A model generated the notes under the pieces. It was not told the origin of the DNA and did not search any database. It saw nothing but the letters and a program-made list of their open reading frames with translations. This document shows positions 1-7,570 of a DNA stretch of 19,630 nt, one piece after another. A program made the position numbers and the translations under genes. This DNA is from Candidatus Nanohalarchaeota archaeon (GTDB lineage: Archaea; EX4484-52), in NCBI GenBank assembly GCA_003660905.1, contig QMVB01000011.1:1-19630 (forward strand). Reading direction: 5' to 3'. Position 1 is the stretch's first letter, and each line of letters begins with the position of its first letter.

Positions 1-99
1 TCTAAAATGGCTGAATTTTAAAGAATTAGAAGGGTACCTAACTGTCAAATTCTTTATCTAAAATATTGTGAAAAAATAAAAATTTAGTAAATGTCAAAC

Positions 100-166
100 T
101 TAGGCTGCAATCTTTTTCTAAAAAATCAATTGCAAAAATATTTCTTGTTTAAGAACAAAATCCAGA
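100..166 (-). terminator. possible terminator region after the L10 gene
   Basis: Just downstream of the L10 stop, read on the minus strand, there is a weak 5-bp inverted repeat (TTCTT/AAGAA, plus positions 142-155) followed by two T-rich runs. Archaeal termination often relies on U-tracts alone, so this is compatible with a terminator, but the hairpin is short and lies in AT-rich sequence. The first 99 bases of the window hold nothing I recognise. Confidence 0.25.
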
Positions 167-1171
167 TTATCCAAACAAAGCCCCGAGCCCTGCCGCTGCA
201 TCTTCTTCTGATTTTTTCTCTTCTTCTTCAGATGGCTTTTCCTGTTCGCATTCATCCTTCTTTGCGGGAGCCGCCTGCTGTTCTTCTATTTTAGCATCTC
301 CTATAACTTCTTTTGGAAGGACTGAACAAACTCCAAGAGCCTTTGAATTCAAATTTGACATAATCTGACCGATTGTATCTGGGCTGACTATATTTGCCTC
401 AATTGCCAGATTCCTTGCCTGCTGTGTTGCCTCGCCTATTTTGCATTCAACAACTGCCGGAACAGGATAGTCAATGTTGTATGCCAGATTAAATGCCTGA
501 TTGTAAATGCCGGAAATTTCATTCCTGTATTTTTCTAAATCTATTGTAAGCAGGGAACTGTCATAGATGACCCCTCCCTCATAGCAGTTCTTTAAAGTAA
601 GTGTTATTTTCATTGGCTTTATTTCCAGCTTCATAAGCATTTCCGCTATTTTGCCGTCTATTTCTTCACCTGCTTCCACAAGCGTCTTATCTTCCATTAT
701 CACGATTTTTGGACCCTGTATTGCTGCCTTGATTTTGAGCCCCTTTAAATCAGATATTGCCGGTCCGGGAGGAAGTTTCGTATCTCCTTTTGGAACAATG
801 ATATTCTCTGTTGCAATATCGCCTCCTTTTGCAAAAATGCTTGATTTTTCGCAGTTTATTCTCTTCTGAAGCTCAAAAGAATCAACCTCGGAATAAATAA
901 GGGCAGGAATTTTTGCCTGTTTTGCTTCATCCTCTTCTTTTTGAAGCAATATCTTCTCAATGCCCTTTTTTTCATTCTTTACTTTTTCAAGGGATTTGAT
1001 TATGATTTTTTTCCCATATAGCTTAATTTTTGCGATATCCCTCAGACCTTTCCTGATTGACTGCATTTGAGCCCCGGGAAGCTTGTAAAAGTCCACTATC
1101 CCGATTACTTTTGCCTCTCTTAATTCACGACACAATTGCTCATGTTTTTTTATCTTTACTTCGGATACCAT
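167..1171 (-). CDS. rpl10: large ribosomal subunit protein L10 (archaeal aL10 / P0 stalk protein)
   Basis: The 334-aa product is the base of the ribosomal stalk: it binds 23S rRNA and carries the aL12 dimers that recruit translation factors. The N-terminal ~110 residues are a typical L10 domain. The middle includes the archaeal/eukaryotic insertion, and the C-terminus has a charged EEEEKK hinge ending in AAAGLGALFG, the tail shared by archaeal L10/L12 and eukaryotic P-proteins. Length is normal for archaeal L10 (about 330-340 aa). The start MVSEVKIKKHEQ is the natural L10 start. Odd point: archaea usually order L11-L1-L10-L12, but there is no L1 gene upstream, and no L12 gene in the 166 bases downstream. 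L12 could lie beyond the window edge. Confidence 0.95.
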   Translation of the reverse strand: MVSEVKIKKHEQLCRELREAKVIGIVDFYKLPGAQMQSIRKGLRDIAKIKLYGKKIIIKSLEKVKNEKKGIEKILLQKEEDEAKQAKIPALIYSEVDSFELQKRINCEKSSIFAKGGDIATENIIVPKGDTKLPPGPAISDLKGLKIKAAIQGPKIVIMEDKTLVEAGEEIDGKIAEMLMKLEIKPMKITLTLKNCYEGGVIYDSSLLTIDLEKYRNEISGIYNQAFNLAYNIDYPVPAVVECKIGEATQQARNLAIEANIVSPDTIGQIMSNLNSKALGVCSVLPKEVIGDAKIEEQQAAPAKKDECEQEKPSEEEEKKSEEDAAAGLGALFG

Positions 1172-1186
1172 ATTTGCCTATTTTAA

Positions 1187-1212
1187 CAAAATATAAGCAA
1201 AAAGTTTTTAAG
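1187..1212 (-). promoter_or_regulatory. candidate TATA region for the L10 gene
   Basis: Read on the minus strand, CTTAAAAAC (1204-1212) lies about 37 nt before the L10 ATG and CTTATATTTT (1187-1196) about 20 nt before it. The first would give a leader of roughly 10 nt. The second is too close for a leaderless start. This is an AT-rich intergenic match only. Confidence 0.35.
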
Positions 1213-1263
1213 AGTATGTCAAAATTCAACAATAATATTCTTTTTGGGATTATGCTATAACTA

Positions 1264-1836
1264 TCACTTAATATTTACAATACTGCCTAAATCCAGTCCT
1301 TCCAATCCAGGCGTAATATCGCCGCTGTAATAGACAAGAACCAATACAATAATTAGTATAATAATAAATAACAACCAGTCGCCGCTACTTTTGTTTTTTG
1401 GTTTTGGCTCTGCAATCGCCGCAATATCATTGCTTTTTGGCTGCATCTCCACAATTGTGTTTTTATCTGCTTCATTGTGCGATGCTGTGTTTTTTAATAT
1501 AGGGACTTGGTTGGAATAAATCTGGTCGCATTTGCACTTTTCTGCAATTTCATCTACAGTGGTCCATGGAGCAAAAGTTACATTTTCCCCGTTTTTTAAA
1601 TTATTTCCAAAACGCAGGGGGGTTCCTGTTATTAAAAATTTCATATCCGGATATTTCTTGTTTATGAAATTTACCAACTCTACCCCAGGATTGTAAGCAG
1701 AAGGATTATAAGGGATTTTTGTTCTTTTTCCTCCTTTTTCCACTTTCATTAAAAATTTCATCTCGGCTATGTGCTCCGTCAATACATTTTTGCCATTTTG
1801 CTCTTTTGCGACAATAAGGATATATTTTTCGCCCAT
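1264..1836 (-). CDS. hypothetical single-pass membrane protein
   Basis: The 190-aa protein belongs to no family I recognise. Residues 1-150 are hydrophilic and lack a signal peptide. They contain a CKC motif and a low-complexity Lys/Glu/Pro linker before one strong hydrophobic segment (about 153-171, LLFIIILIIVLVLVYY), then a 19-residue tail. This suggests a cytoplasmic N-terminal domain anchored by a C-terminal helix. The N-terminus (MGEKYILIVAKE...) looks like a folded alpha/beta start. The gene is divergent from the one at 1911, and a TATA box about 27 nt before its ATG suggests a leaderless transcript. It ends 93 bp upstream of the L10 start on the same strand, so co-transcription with L10 is possible. 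Function unknown. Confidence 0.7.
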   Translation of the reverse strand: MGEKYILIVAKEQNGKNVLTEHIAEMKFLMKVEKGGKRTKIPYNPSAYNPGVELVNFINKKYPDMKFLITGTPLRFGNNLKNGENVTFAPWTTVDEIAEKCKCDQIYSNQVPILKNTASHNEADKNTIVEMQPKSNDIAAIAEPKPKNKSSGDWLLFIIILIIVLVLVYYSGDITPGLEGLDLGSIVNIK

Positions 1837-1857
1837 AATAGTTTATTGAACTAAAAT

Positions 1858-1873
1858 TATATATATCTTTTTA
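1858..1873 (-). promoter_or_regulatory. TATA box for the membrane protein ending at 1264
   Basis: The minus strand reads AAAAAGATATATATAA, centred about 27 nt before the ATG at 1836. That is archaeal TATA spacing for a transcript starting at or next to the start codon (leaderless). Confidence 0.55.
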
Positions 1874-1881
1874 ATCCATAA

Positions 1882-1890
1882 CTATAAATA
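1882..1890 (+). promoter_or_regulatory. TATA box for the operon starting at 1911
   Basis: CTATAAATA is centred about 25 nt before the ATG at 1911, which predicts a leaderless mRNA for the membrane protein-coiled coil-RPA-purP operon. It is separate from the minus-strand TATA at 1858-1873, so this divergent pair has two boxes, unlike the pairs at 6396 and 15936. Confidence 0.55.
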
Positions 1891-1910
1891 ATTTTTCGCT
1901 ATTTTGCTAT

Positions 1911-2660
1911 ATGGGATTTGGAGAAGTTTTCCGGGAAGACATAGGCGAAGAAATAGGTCAGAATGCATACAATTTCATATTTAGGGATATATTGAGATTT
2001 AATACAGATAATGTGAATCTTGGCGGCACACTATCTGGCAACCAAATCAATGATTTTTCAAGCAGTTTTGGAGGCAATGCATTTGGCGGATCTTCAGGCA
2101 ATATAGATTCATGGCTTTATCACATGTTTTTTGCAAATAATGTTCCTGTATTGACCGGCTCACTGCAGCACGATTTTGTATTCGGACTATTTGTCCCGAC
2201 AGTATTTATGTTGCTTTTTATCTCTTTCATGACAACGGATATCTTTAAAGCCGGACCCAAACTCACAAAATTAACTTACTTAACCTGCTTTATCGCAGCA
2301 ATTGTTGGAGGAGTTTACCCAATAATAGCAGGCATTGCTTTTTCCTTCTTCGGAAAGCTTGTAGGCGGTTTTTTCATATTTTTGTGGATAAAAAATATAT
2401 ATGCCCGCATTATGGCACCATACTGGACGACTATGAAGACAAGGGAAGAAGTAGGACTTACAAAAGCACAGAAATGGAATCAATGGCTTAGTGTGCTTTT
2501 CGGAAATACAAGCATCCTTGGCGGACCTGCTGAAACTGTAAAAGATTATGCCATTGCAAAAGATCAGCTTCATAACAGCCAGCTAAAAGGAGAAGAAGTA
2601 AAGAAAAAAAAAGGAACTATTGTTGTAGACATGCCTCCGCGTGAACATGGAGAAGATTAA
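1911..2660 (+). CDS. hypothetical polytopic membrane protein
   Basis: The 249-aa product was not recognised. Residues 1-85 are mostly polar, with a Gly/Ser/Asn-rich stretch at about 37-64. Three hydrophobic segments follow at roughly 89-108, 121-142 and 143-161. A basic/amphipathic region containing APYWTTMKTREEVGL comes next, then a Lys-rich hydrophilic C-terminus. There is no clear signal peptide. It is the first gene of a plus-strand operon, five bases before a coiled-coil protein gene, followed by RPA and PurP. The tight spacing with the coiled-coil gene suggests the two products act together, perhaps as a membrane platform, but the sequence itself gives no function. Confidence 0.7.
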   Translation: MGFGEVFREDIGEEIGQNAYNFIFRDILRFNTDNVNLGGTLSGNQINDFSSSFGGNAFGGSSGNIDSWLYHMFFANNVPVLTGSLQHDFVFGLFVPTVFMLLFISFMTTDIFKAGPKLTKLTYLTCFIAAIVGGVYPIIAGIAFSFFGKLVGGFFIFLWIKNIYARIMAPYWTTMKTREEVGLTKAQKWNQWLSVLFGNTSILGGPAETVKDYAIAKDQLHNSQLKGEEVKKKKGTIVVDMPPREHGED

Positions 2661-2665
2661 TTAAT

Positions 2666-3058
2666 ATGGTTACTGAAAAAAAAGACGAAATCAGAAATGA
2701 ACTTATAAAAAGGCAAAATGACAATATCCGCAGAATCAGGATGCTTGAAGAGGTCATAAGAAACATTGATTTAAGGATAAACAGCATTGAGCAAAGATAC
2801 CTTGAAGAGACAAAAAAAATATACGCCAAATTAAAGGAAAACGATGAAAAATTAAAGGAATTCAAAATACAGCATCAAACGCTGGAATTCCAGCAGGATT
2901 CATTCAAAAAAGCAGCAAAAAAATATGCAACGCAAAATGACTTAAGCCAGATAAAAAATTACATTGAACTTATAAGCCCTATGCTTTCAAAGTATGTGAC
3001 AAAAAAGGAAATACAATACTATATAGAAAAAAGCAGGGAAGACAATATAGAAGAATAA
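2666..3058 (+). CDS. hypothetical coiled-coil protein
   Basis: The 130-aa protein is dominated by charged heptad-like sequence from about residue 5 to 85 (many Glu, Lys, Arg, Ile and Leu), predicting a long coiled coil. A C-terminal ~40-residue segment contains the paired motifs YATQNDLSQIKNYI and YVTKKEIQYYI, which look like two copies of a short helical element. It starts five bases after the membrane protein gene and ends 14 bases before the RPA gene, so all three are probably co-transcribed. No catalytic motif is visible. A structural or adaptor role is plausible but inferred. Confidence 0.7.
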   Translation: MVTEKKDEIRNELIKRQNDNIRRIRMLEEVIRNIDLRINSIEQRYLEETKKIYAKLKENDEKLKEFKIQHQTLEFQQDSFKKAAKKYATQNDLSQIKNYIELISPMLSKYVTKKEIQYYIEKSREDNIEE

Positions 3059-3078
3059 ATGAAATAGAGGGAATGAAA

Positions 3079-4044
3079 ATGACAGATGAAAAAAACAAAA
3101 TATTAGAGGAGATTGCAGGGAAAAGCTCTTTGACAAAAGAGGATTTGGAAAAAAAAATAATAAAAAAGCAGGAAGAGCTGGACAATATCGTATCATTTGA
3201 AGGGGCGGCTTTTCTGGTAGCAGATGAATTGAACATATCTATTGTAAAAAAAGAGGAAAATGCAGTAAAAATAAAGGACATAACAAAAAATATTGCCTCA
3301 TTTACTGTTTGGGGAAAAATTATTCAGATGTTTGATGTAAATGAATTTGAAAGAGAGCAGAGAAAAGGAAAAGTGCAGAATATCATTATCTCAGATGAGA
3401 CCGGCTCCATAGGCGTCTCTTTGTGGAATGAAGTAGTAGATGCCAATTCCGATCTTAAAATAAGCGATGTTGTCAGAATAGAAAATGCCAGCGTCAGAAA
3501 AAACAATTTTGGAAATCTTGAGATAAGGTGTTTCAACAAAGAAAATATCTGCCTTGACGAGGGAAAAACAATCGAGGGCGTAACTGCAAGTCCGCCTGCT
3601 GCGACAAGTATAAACAGCATCGATGGAGATTATTATCTGATATCATTAAGAAAAAAGCCCATTGTTTATTACCTGTGCCCCAAGTGCAGGAAAAAAACCA
3701 CAGACGGAGTTTGCCAGACCCACGGGAAAGTAAAAGGCAATTTATTTCTGGTTTTAAGCGGCATAATTGATAATGGCATTGACAGGACAGATGCTGTTTT
3801 TTTCAACACAATTGTCTATGACCTTCTGGGGACTAAAGACGTAGAAAAAATCAAGCAGATAGAAACTCTCCCAAATTACCTGAACCTGTCCTGCATCGGC
3901 AATTTTTACCATATAACGGGCACTGTAAAGGAAAATAGTTTTACAAAGGAAGACGAGATAACTGTCAGGAAAATTGAGCCAGTGGATATCAGGAAAAAGA
4001 CAAAAGAAATGGAAGATAAGTTCAGCGAATTCAAAAGTGCCTGA
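3079..4044 (+). CDS. RPA-like single-stranded DNA-binding protein (OB folds plus zinc finger)
   Basis: This is an archaeal replication protein A type ssDNA-binding protein acting in replication and repair. The N-terminus is the helical region common in archaeal RPA (KEDLEKKI...SFEGAAFLVADEL). An OB fold follows at about residues 70-155 with the hallmark ISDETGSIGVSLWNE. A zinc finger, CPKCRKKTTDGVCQTHG (about 201-217, numbered from 3073; CxxC...CxxH), leads into a second OB-like domain. Two ATGs compete. The GAGGG at 3067-3071 is only 1-2 nt from the ATG at 3073 but 7 nt from the ATG at 3079, so I chose 3079 (321 aa); 3073 would add MK. The gene lies between the coiled-coil gene and purP in one operon. 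Confidence 0.85.
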   Translation: MTDEKNKILEEIAGKSSLTKEDLEKKIIKKQEELDNIVSFEGAAFLVADELNISIVKKEENAVKIKDITKNIASFTVWGKIIQMFDVNEFEREQRKGKVQNIIISDETGSIGVSLWNEVVDANSDLKISDVVRIENASVRKNNFGNLEIRCFNKENICLDEGKTIEGVTASPPAATSINSIDGDYYLISLRKKPIVYYLCPKCRKKTTDGVCQTHGKVKGNLFLVLSGIIDNGIDRTDAVFFNTIVYDLLGTKDVEKIKQIETLPNYLNLSCIGNFYHITGTVKENSFTKEDEITVRKIEPVDIRKKTKEMEDKFSEFKSA

Positions 4045-4053
4045 CATAATATT

Positions 4054-5061
4054 ATGAAAGATATAAAAATCGCAACATTTGGCAGCCATACTGCCCTGCA
4101 AATTCTAAAAGGCGCCAAGGATGAGGGATTTAAGACAATAGCAATCTGCGAAAAAGGAAAAACATCGCCATACAAAATATTCAATGTCGCAGATGAAATC
4201 ATTGAAATTTCAAAGTTTTCAGAATTTGAAAAATATGAGCAGATGCTGATAAAAAAAAATGCCATTATCATCCCTCACGGCAGTTTTGTGAGTTATTATA
4301 ATTTAGATAAATTAAAGAAAAGCAAAATTCCATATTACGGGTGCAAGAACATCCTGAAATGGGAATCGGACAGGAACCTGGAGAGGCAGTGGCTTTTGAA
4401 AGCAGGAATAAAACTCCCAAAGGTTTTTGAATCACCGGATAATGTAGACAGCCCTGTTATTGTAAAAGAATACGGCGCTAAAGGCGGAAGCGGTTATTTT
4501 CTTGCGCAAAACAAGAAAGATTTTGAAGAAAAAATAAAAACAAAAAAAATAGCCAAATACCAAATCCAGGAATTTATTGTCGGAACGCCCGTTTATATCC
4601 ATTATTTTTATTCTCCTCTTGATGATAAGCTCGAGATTATGAGCATGGACAAGCGATATGAGTCAAACGCAGATGCGCTCGGACGGATTTCTTTCAGCGA
4701 CCAGAAGAATATGGATATTGCGACAAGTTATACGGTTGTGGGAAATTTCCCTATTGTTGTGCGAGAGTCTCTGCTTCATGAAATTATTAGGATGGGGGAA
4801 AATGTCATAAAAGCTTCAAAAGAAATTGAATTCCCAAGAGGTACATGGGGTCCGTTTTGCCTTGAGACGATTTTGACAGATAAACTGGAATTTTATGTCT
4901 TTGAAATATCTGCAAGGATAGTTGCAGGGACAAACCCGTTTATTAATGGTTCTTCCTATAGTTATTTAAATTATGATGTGCCTATGAGCACGGGAAGGAG
5001 AATTGCGAGGGACATAAAAAAAGCAATTGAGTTGAACAGGTTAAAAGAGATAGTTGAATAA
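4054..5061 (+). CDS. purP: PurP: 5-formaminoimidazole-4-carboxamide ribonucleotide synthetase
   Basis: PurP is the archaeal ATP- and formate-dependent ligase that converts AICAR to FAICAR in purine synthesis, replacing the folate-dependent PurH transformylase. The 335-aa sequence follows the family closely: N-terminal ATFGSHTALQILKGAKDEGF, IIPHGSFVSYY (about 73-82), LKWESDRNLE, the ATP-grasp Gly-rich loop GAKGGSGYF (141-149), IHYFYSPLDD, MDKRYESNADALGRI, GPFCLET and the C-terminal FEISARIVAGTNPF. The start is the only ATG that begins the conserved DIKIATFGSH strand. It starts nine bases after the RPA stop. A divergent paralogue begins at 6425, and this copy is the better candidate for the active enzyme. 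Confidence 0.93.
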   Translation: MKDIKIATFGSHTALQILKGAKDEGFKTIAICEKGKTSPYKIFNVADEIIEISKFSEFEKYEQMLIKKNAIIIPHGSFVSYYNLDKLKKSKIPYYGCKNILKWESDRNLERQWLLKAGIKLPKVFESPDNVDSPVIVKEYGAKGGSGYFLAQNKKDFEEKIKTKKIAKYQIQEFIVGTPVYIHYFYSPLDDKLEIMSMDKRYESNADALGRISFSDQKNMDIATSYTVVGNFPIVVRESLLHEIIRMGENVIKASKEIEFPRGTWGPFCLETILTDKLEFYVFEISARIVAGTNPFINGSSYSYLNYDVPMSTGRRIARDIKKAIELNRLKEIVE

Positions 5062-5081
5062 TTATATTGTTGTTCGCAAAC

Positions 5082-5090
5082 ATATATAAA
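5082..5090 (+). promoter_or_regulatory. TATA box for the membrane protein at 5111
   Basis: ATATATAAA is centred about 25 nt before the ATG at 5111, so transcription probably starts at the start codon (leaderless). It lies in the 49-base gap after purP. Confidence 0.55.
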
Positions 5091-5110
5091 TTCTTTCATC
5101 ATTTAATCCA

Positions 5111-5965
5111 ATGGGCTACCTTGAAGATATAACAAAAAAAGCATATTCTGCTATAAAAGAAAATCCATATATTGCCCTCCCTGCGACGCTGATCTGGATT
5201 CCTTCTGCTTTGCTTGGAATAGTGCTTTTTTTGGGAACAAAAAATATAATTGAAACCAACACGCTCATTTCTATTATTGAATCTTTAAAATCCGACCCAA
5301 CAATGCTTTTTTATTCATTATGGGCTATTGCAAAAGATTATCTTATTTATTCTCTTGCCATACTTTTTGCAATTATTATTTTGCATTACTACATTAAAGC
5401 AACATATTCTGTTATCGCAAAAGCCATACACCAAAATAAGCCAGTCTCTATTTTTGAAGCGCTTTTAGAGTCAAAAAAAAGAATAGTTGCGCTTATGATA
5501 ACAGATGCATTGTTGATATTGATTGCATTTATGGCAGTAATAGCTGTATTGGTCATTGAAATCCCTATCTGTATTTTTTTAGGACCAATTGGAATTATAC
5601 TTCTCTTGTTTGTTGATTTTTTCCTGTTTTTTGCAGGGCTGGTGTATCTCGTCCTTCTTTCGATTATATCAATCAGTGTCGTCGTGCTGGACAAAAAAAG
5701 CGGTTTGGATGCGATAAAAGAATCTTACCGGCTCATTAAATACGAGAAATTAGATTCATGGCTTTTAATTATACTTGTCTTCATTATAAGTTCAATATAT
5801 ATTTTCCTCGTCTCTGCTGTTGTGGAAATATTTTCTTTGCTGATTGGTCCTTACGCTGTGCTTGTAGGAACAATTCTTCATGTTTTTTTGCCGGTATTTG
5901 GATATATATGCTACACTCTGCTTTATTTCCACCTGAAAGAAAAAATTAAGGAGCCCGCGCATTGA
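5111..5965 (+). CDS. polytopic membrane protein (YciC/DUF-type, function unknown)
   Basis: The 284-aa protein has about six or seven membrane segments (about 21-42, 77-95, 126-149, 152-190 as one or two, 216-240 and 247-274). Between them lies the pattern VVVLDKKSGLDAIKESYRLIK. The layout of an early amphipathic helix, helix pairs, and a SGLDAIKESYRLIK loop before the last two segments resembles the widespread YciC-like or GlpQ-membrane-domain-like integral membrane proteins. This is a topology-level resemblance, not a firm assignment. The gene has its own TATA box, so it need not belong to the preceding operon. Its 3' end overlaps the convergent gene at 5946 by 20 nt. Confidence 0.75.
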   Translation: MGYLEDITKKAYSAIKENPYIALPATLIWIPSALLGIVLFLGTKNIIETNTLISIIESLKSDPTMLFYSLWAIAKDYLIYSLAILFAIIILHYYIKATYSVIAKAIHQNKPVSIFEALLESKKRIVALMITDALLILIAFMAVIAVLVIEIPICIFLGPIGIILLLFVDFFLFFAGLVYLVLLSIISISVVVLDKKSGLDAIKESYRLIKYEKLDSWLLIILVFIISSIYIFLVSAVVEIFSLLIGPYAVLVGTILHVFLPVFGYICYTLLYFHLKEKIKEPAH

Positions 5966-6374
5966 TTCTGTCGCATACTTTTTTCATTTCGTCATCTGAG
6001 ACAGAAGACTCTTTCCCCCCGGAATAGTTGAACGCCACGATGTAATCTGAACAGTCATCAACTCTTTTGCTGTAAAAATCAGACATTAAAATGCATAATT
6101 CTTTGTCTTCTTCACTATTCATTTCATTACAGGTGTCCTTTAAATCAACCTTATTGAAATTACTATCCATATCCATAATTCTTCTGCAAAAAGAGGCATC
6201 TGTTGGCTGGGAGAGAAAATATGTCGAGTTCTGTTCAATGCATCCGGCAGGCAAAATATAGTTCATGAAAACAATAGGCATCATGCCTGCCTGCACAAAA
6301 ACAGAATAGGCATTTATAGCAATTCCGCATATTGCCAATATCAGCAATAGCTTTATGGTTTTTTTCTCATCCAT
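5946..6374 (-). CDS. small Cys-rich membrane-anchored hypothetical protein
   Basis: The 142-aa product begins with a basic stretch and a hydrophobic segment (about residues 7-28, with a second weak one to about 42) that should act as a signal anchor. The rest is acidic and hydrophilic with six cysteines (residues 45, 63, 82, 94, 108 and 134), an even number that suggests up to three disulfides in an extracytoplasmic domain. No family recognised. It is convergent with and overlaps the membrane protein gene ending at 5965. It is divergent from the purP paralogue, with which it seems to share one TATA element. Confidence 0.65.
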   Translation of the reverse strand: MDEKKTIKLLLILAICGIAINAYSVFVQAGMMPIVFMNYILPAGCIEQNSTYFLSQPTDASFCRRIMDMDSNFNKVDLKDTCNEMNSEEDKELCILMSDFYSKRVDDCSDYIVAFNYSGGKESSVSDDEMKKVCDRINARAP

Positions 6375-6395
6375 ATCAACAAATAGAAATCCAAA

Positions 6396-6407
6396 CTATA
6401 AAAAATT
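6396..6407. promoter_or_regulatory. single TATA element between two divergent genes
   Basis: CTATAAAAAATT is the only strong TATA-like element centrally placed in the 50-base gap between the starts at 6374 (minus) and 6425 (plus). TATAAAAA (6397-6404) is about 24-26 nt from both start codons. On the minus strand it reads TTTTTATA, close to the archaeal box A. It may serve both leaderless genes. A weaker alternative for the minus gene, TAGTATAATC, lies at about 6411-6421. Confidence 0.5.
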
Positions 6408-6424
6408 ACCATGATTATACTATC

Positions 6425-7570
6425 ATGATACAAAGAAAAGATATTGAACAAATCATTAAAAGCTATGATGCTAAAAACATAACAATTGGCGTCCTTGGAA
6501 GCCACAGCGCCCTTGATGTATGCAGAGGCGCAAAGGACATGGGATTCAAGACTCTTGTAATCTGCCAGAAAGGAAGAGACAGAACCTATTCAAAATACTA
6601 TAAAACAGCGCAGAATTTTGGGAAAACAACAGGCGTTGTTGATGAAGTAATGCTCCTGGACAAATTCAGCGATATTTTAAACCCGAAAGTTACAGAGGAA
6701 ATGAGAGCCAAAAATGTAATTTTTATTCCTCACCGCTCATTTGAAGTTTATGTAAATTTTAATTATGAAAAAATAGAAAACGACTTTTTGATTCCGATAT
6801 TTGGGGCAAGGCAGATTTTAAAGGCAGAAGAGCGGACTGAAGAGAAAAACCAGTATTATCTGATGCAAAAAGCAGGAATAAGGTTTCCAAGGCAGTTTAA
6901 AAGCTATAAGGACATTGACAGGCTGGTCATTATAAAAGCAAACGAGCTGGAAAGAAGCTATGAAAGGGAGTTTTTCCTTGTTGAAAGCCCGGCTGAATTT
7001 GAAAGCAAGACGAGAGAAATGATTGAAAAAAAAATAGTTACTAAAGAGTCTGTTGAAAATGCAGTAATTGAGGAATATATTGTCGGGACGCAGGTAAATT
7101 TCAATTACTTTTATTCGCCTCTTCGCAGGGAAGTTGAACTGCTTGGTACAGATACAAGAAGGCAGACAAACCTTGACGGACTGCTCAGGCTCACGGCAGA
7201 TGAGCAGCTAAAAGTATTGAAATATGTAAAGCCGACACTAAAAGAAATAGGGCATATTGCCTGCACAACAAAGGAATCTGTCCTAGAGATGATTTTTGAC
7301 CTCGGGGAAAAGTTTGTAAAAGCAACAAAAGAGGAATATCCTCCCGGGATAATCGGTCCTTTTGCATTGCAGGGCGCAATAGTGCCGGGACCTCCAAAAG
7401 AAGGGGCAGTCATCTTTGATGTGAGCCTAAGGGTGCAGGGTTCGCCTGGGACGAGATTCACGCCTTATCCAGGATATTTTTACAATGAAGAGATGAGCAC
7501 TGGAAAGAGGGTTGCGCTCGAGATAAGAGAAGCATTAAAGAAGAAAAAGCTGATTGATGTTGTTACTTAA
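6425..7570 (+). CDS. divergent PurP-family (ATP-grasp-like) paralogue
   Basis: The 381-aa protein is homologous to PurP along its length: ITIGVLGSHSALDVCRGAKDMGF, FIPHRSFEVYV, IEEYIVGTQ, FNYFYSPLRREVELLGTDTRR, GPFALQGA and the C-terminal MSTGKRVALEIREAL. Several conserved PurP features are altered. The Gly-rich loop GAKGGSGYF of the neighbour is NELERSYEREFF here (about residues 173-184), PHGSF is PHRSF, and ARIVAGTNPF is LRVQGSPGTRF. Known PurP families do include a second archaeal type of uncertain function, and this may be one. An upstream in-frame ATG at 6332 exists, but 6425 is preferred because homology begins there and the TATA lies 25 nt upstream. The 3' end overlaps the next gene by 4 nt. 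Confidence 0.85.
   Translation: MIQRKDIEQIIKSYDAKNITIGVLGSHSALDVCRGAKDMGFKTLVICQKGRDRTYSKYYKTAQNFGKTTGVVDEVMLLDKFSDILNPKVTEEMRAKNVIFIPHRSFEVYVNFNYEKIENDFLIPIFGARQILKAEERTEEKNQYYLMQKAGIRFPRQFKSYKDIDRLVIIKANELERSYEREFFLVESPAEFESKTREMIEKKIVTKESVENAVIEEYIVGTQVNFNYFYSPLRREVELLGTDTRRQTNLDGLLRLTADEQLKVLKYVKPTLKEIGHIACTTKESVLEMIFDLGEKFVKATKEEYPPGIIGPFALQGAIVPGPPKEGAVIFDVSLRVQGSPGTRFTPYPGYFYNEEMSTGKRVALEIREALKKKKLIDVVT

Noticed and set aside
2280..2573. Minus-strand frames inside the plus-strand genes at 2.2-4.3 kb
   Set aside because: They are low-complexity Phe/Ser/Leu-rich shadows of well-supported plus-strand coding regions.
6332..6424. Upstream ATG extension of the purP paralogue
   Set aside because: The extra 31 residues are antisense to the minus-strand gene start and have no PurP similarity; the TATA fits the ATG at 6425.
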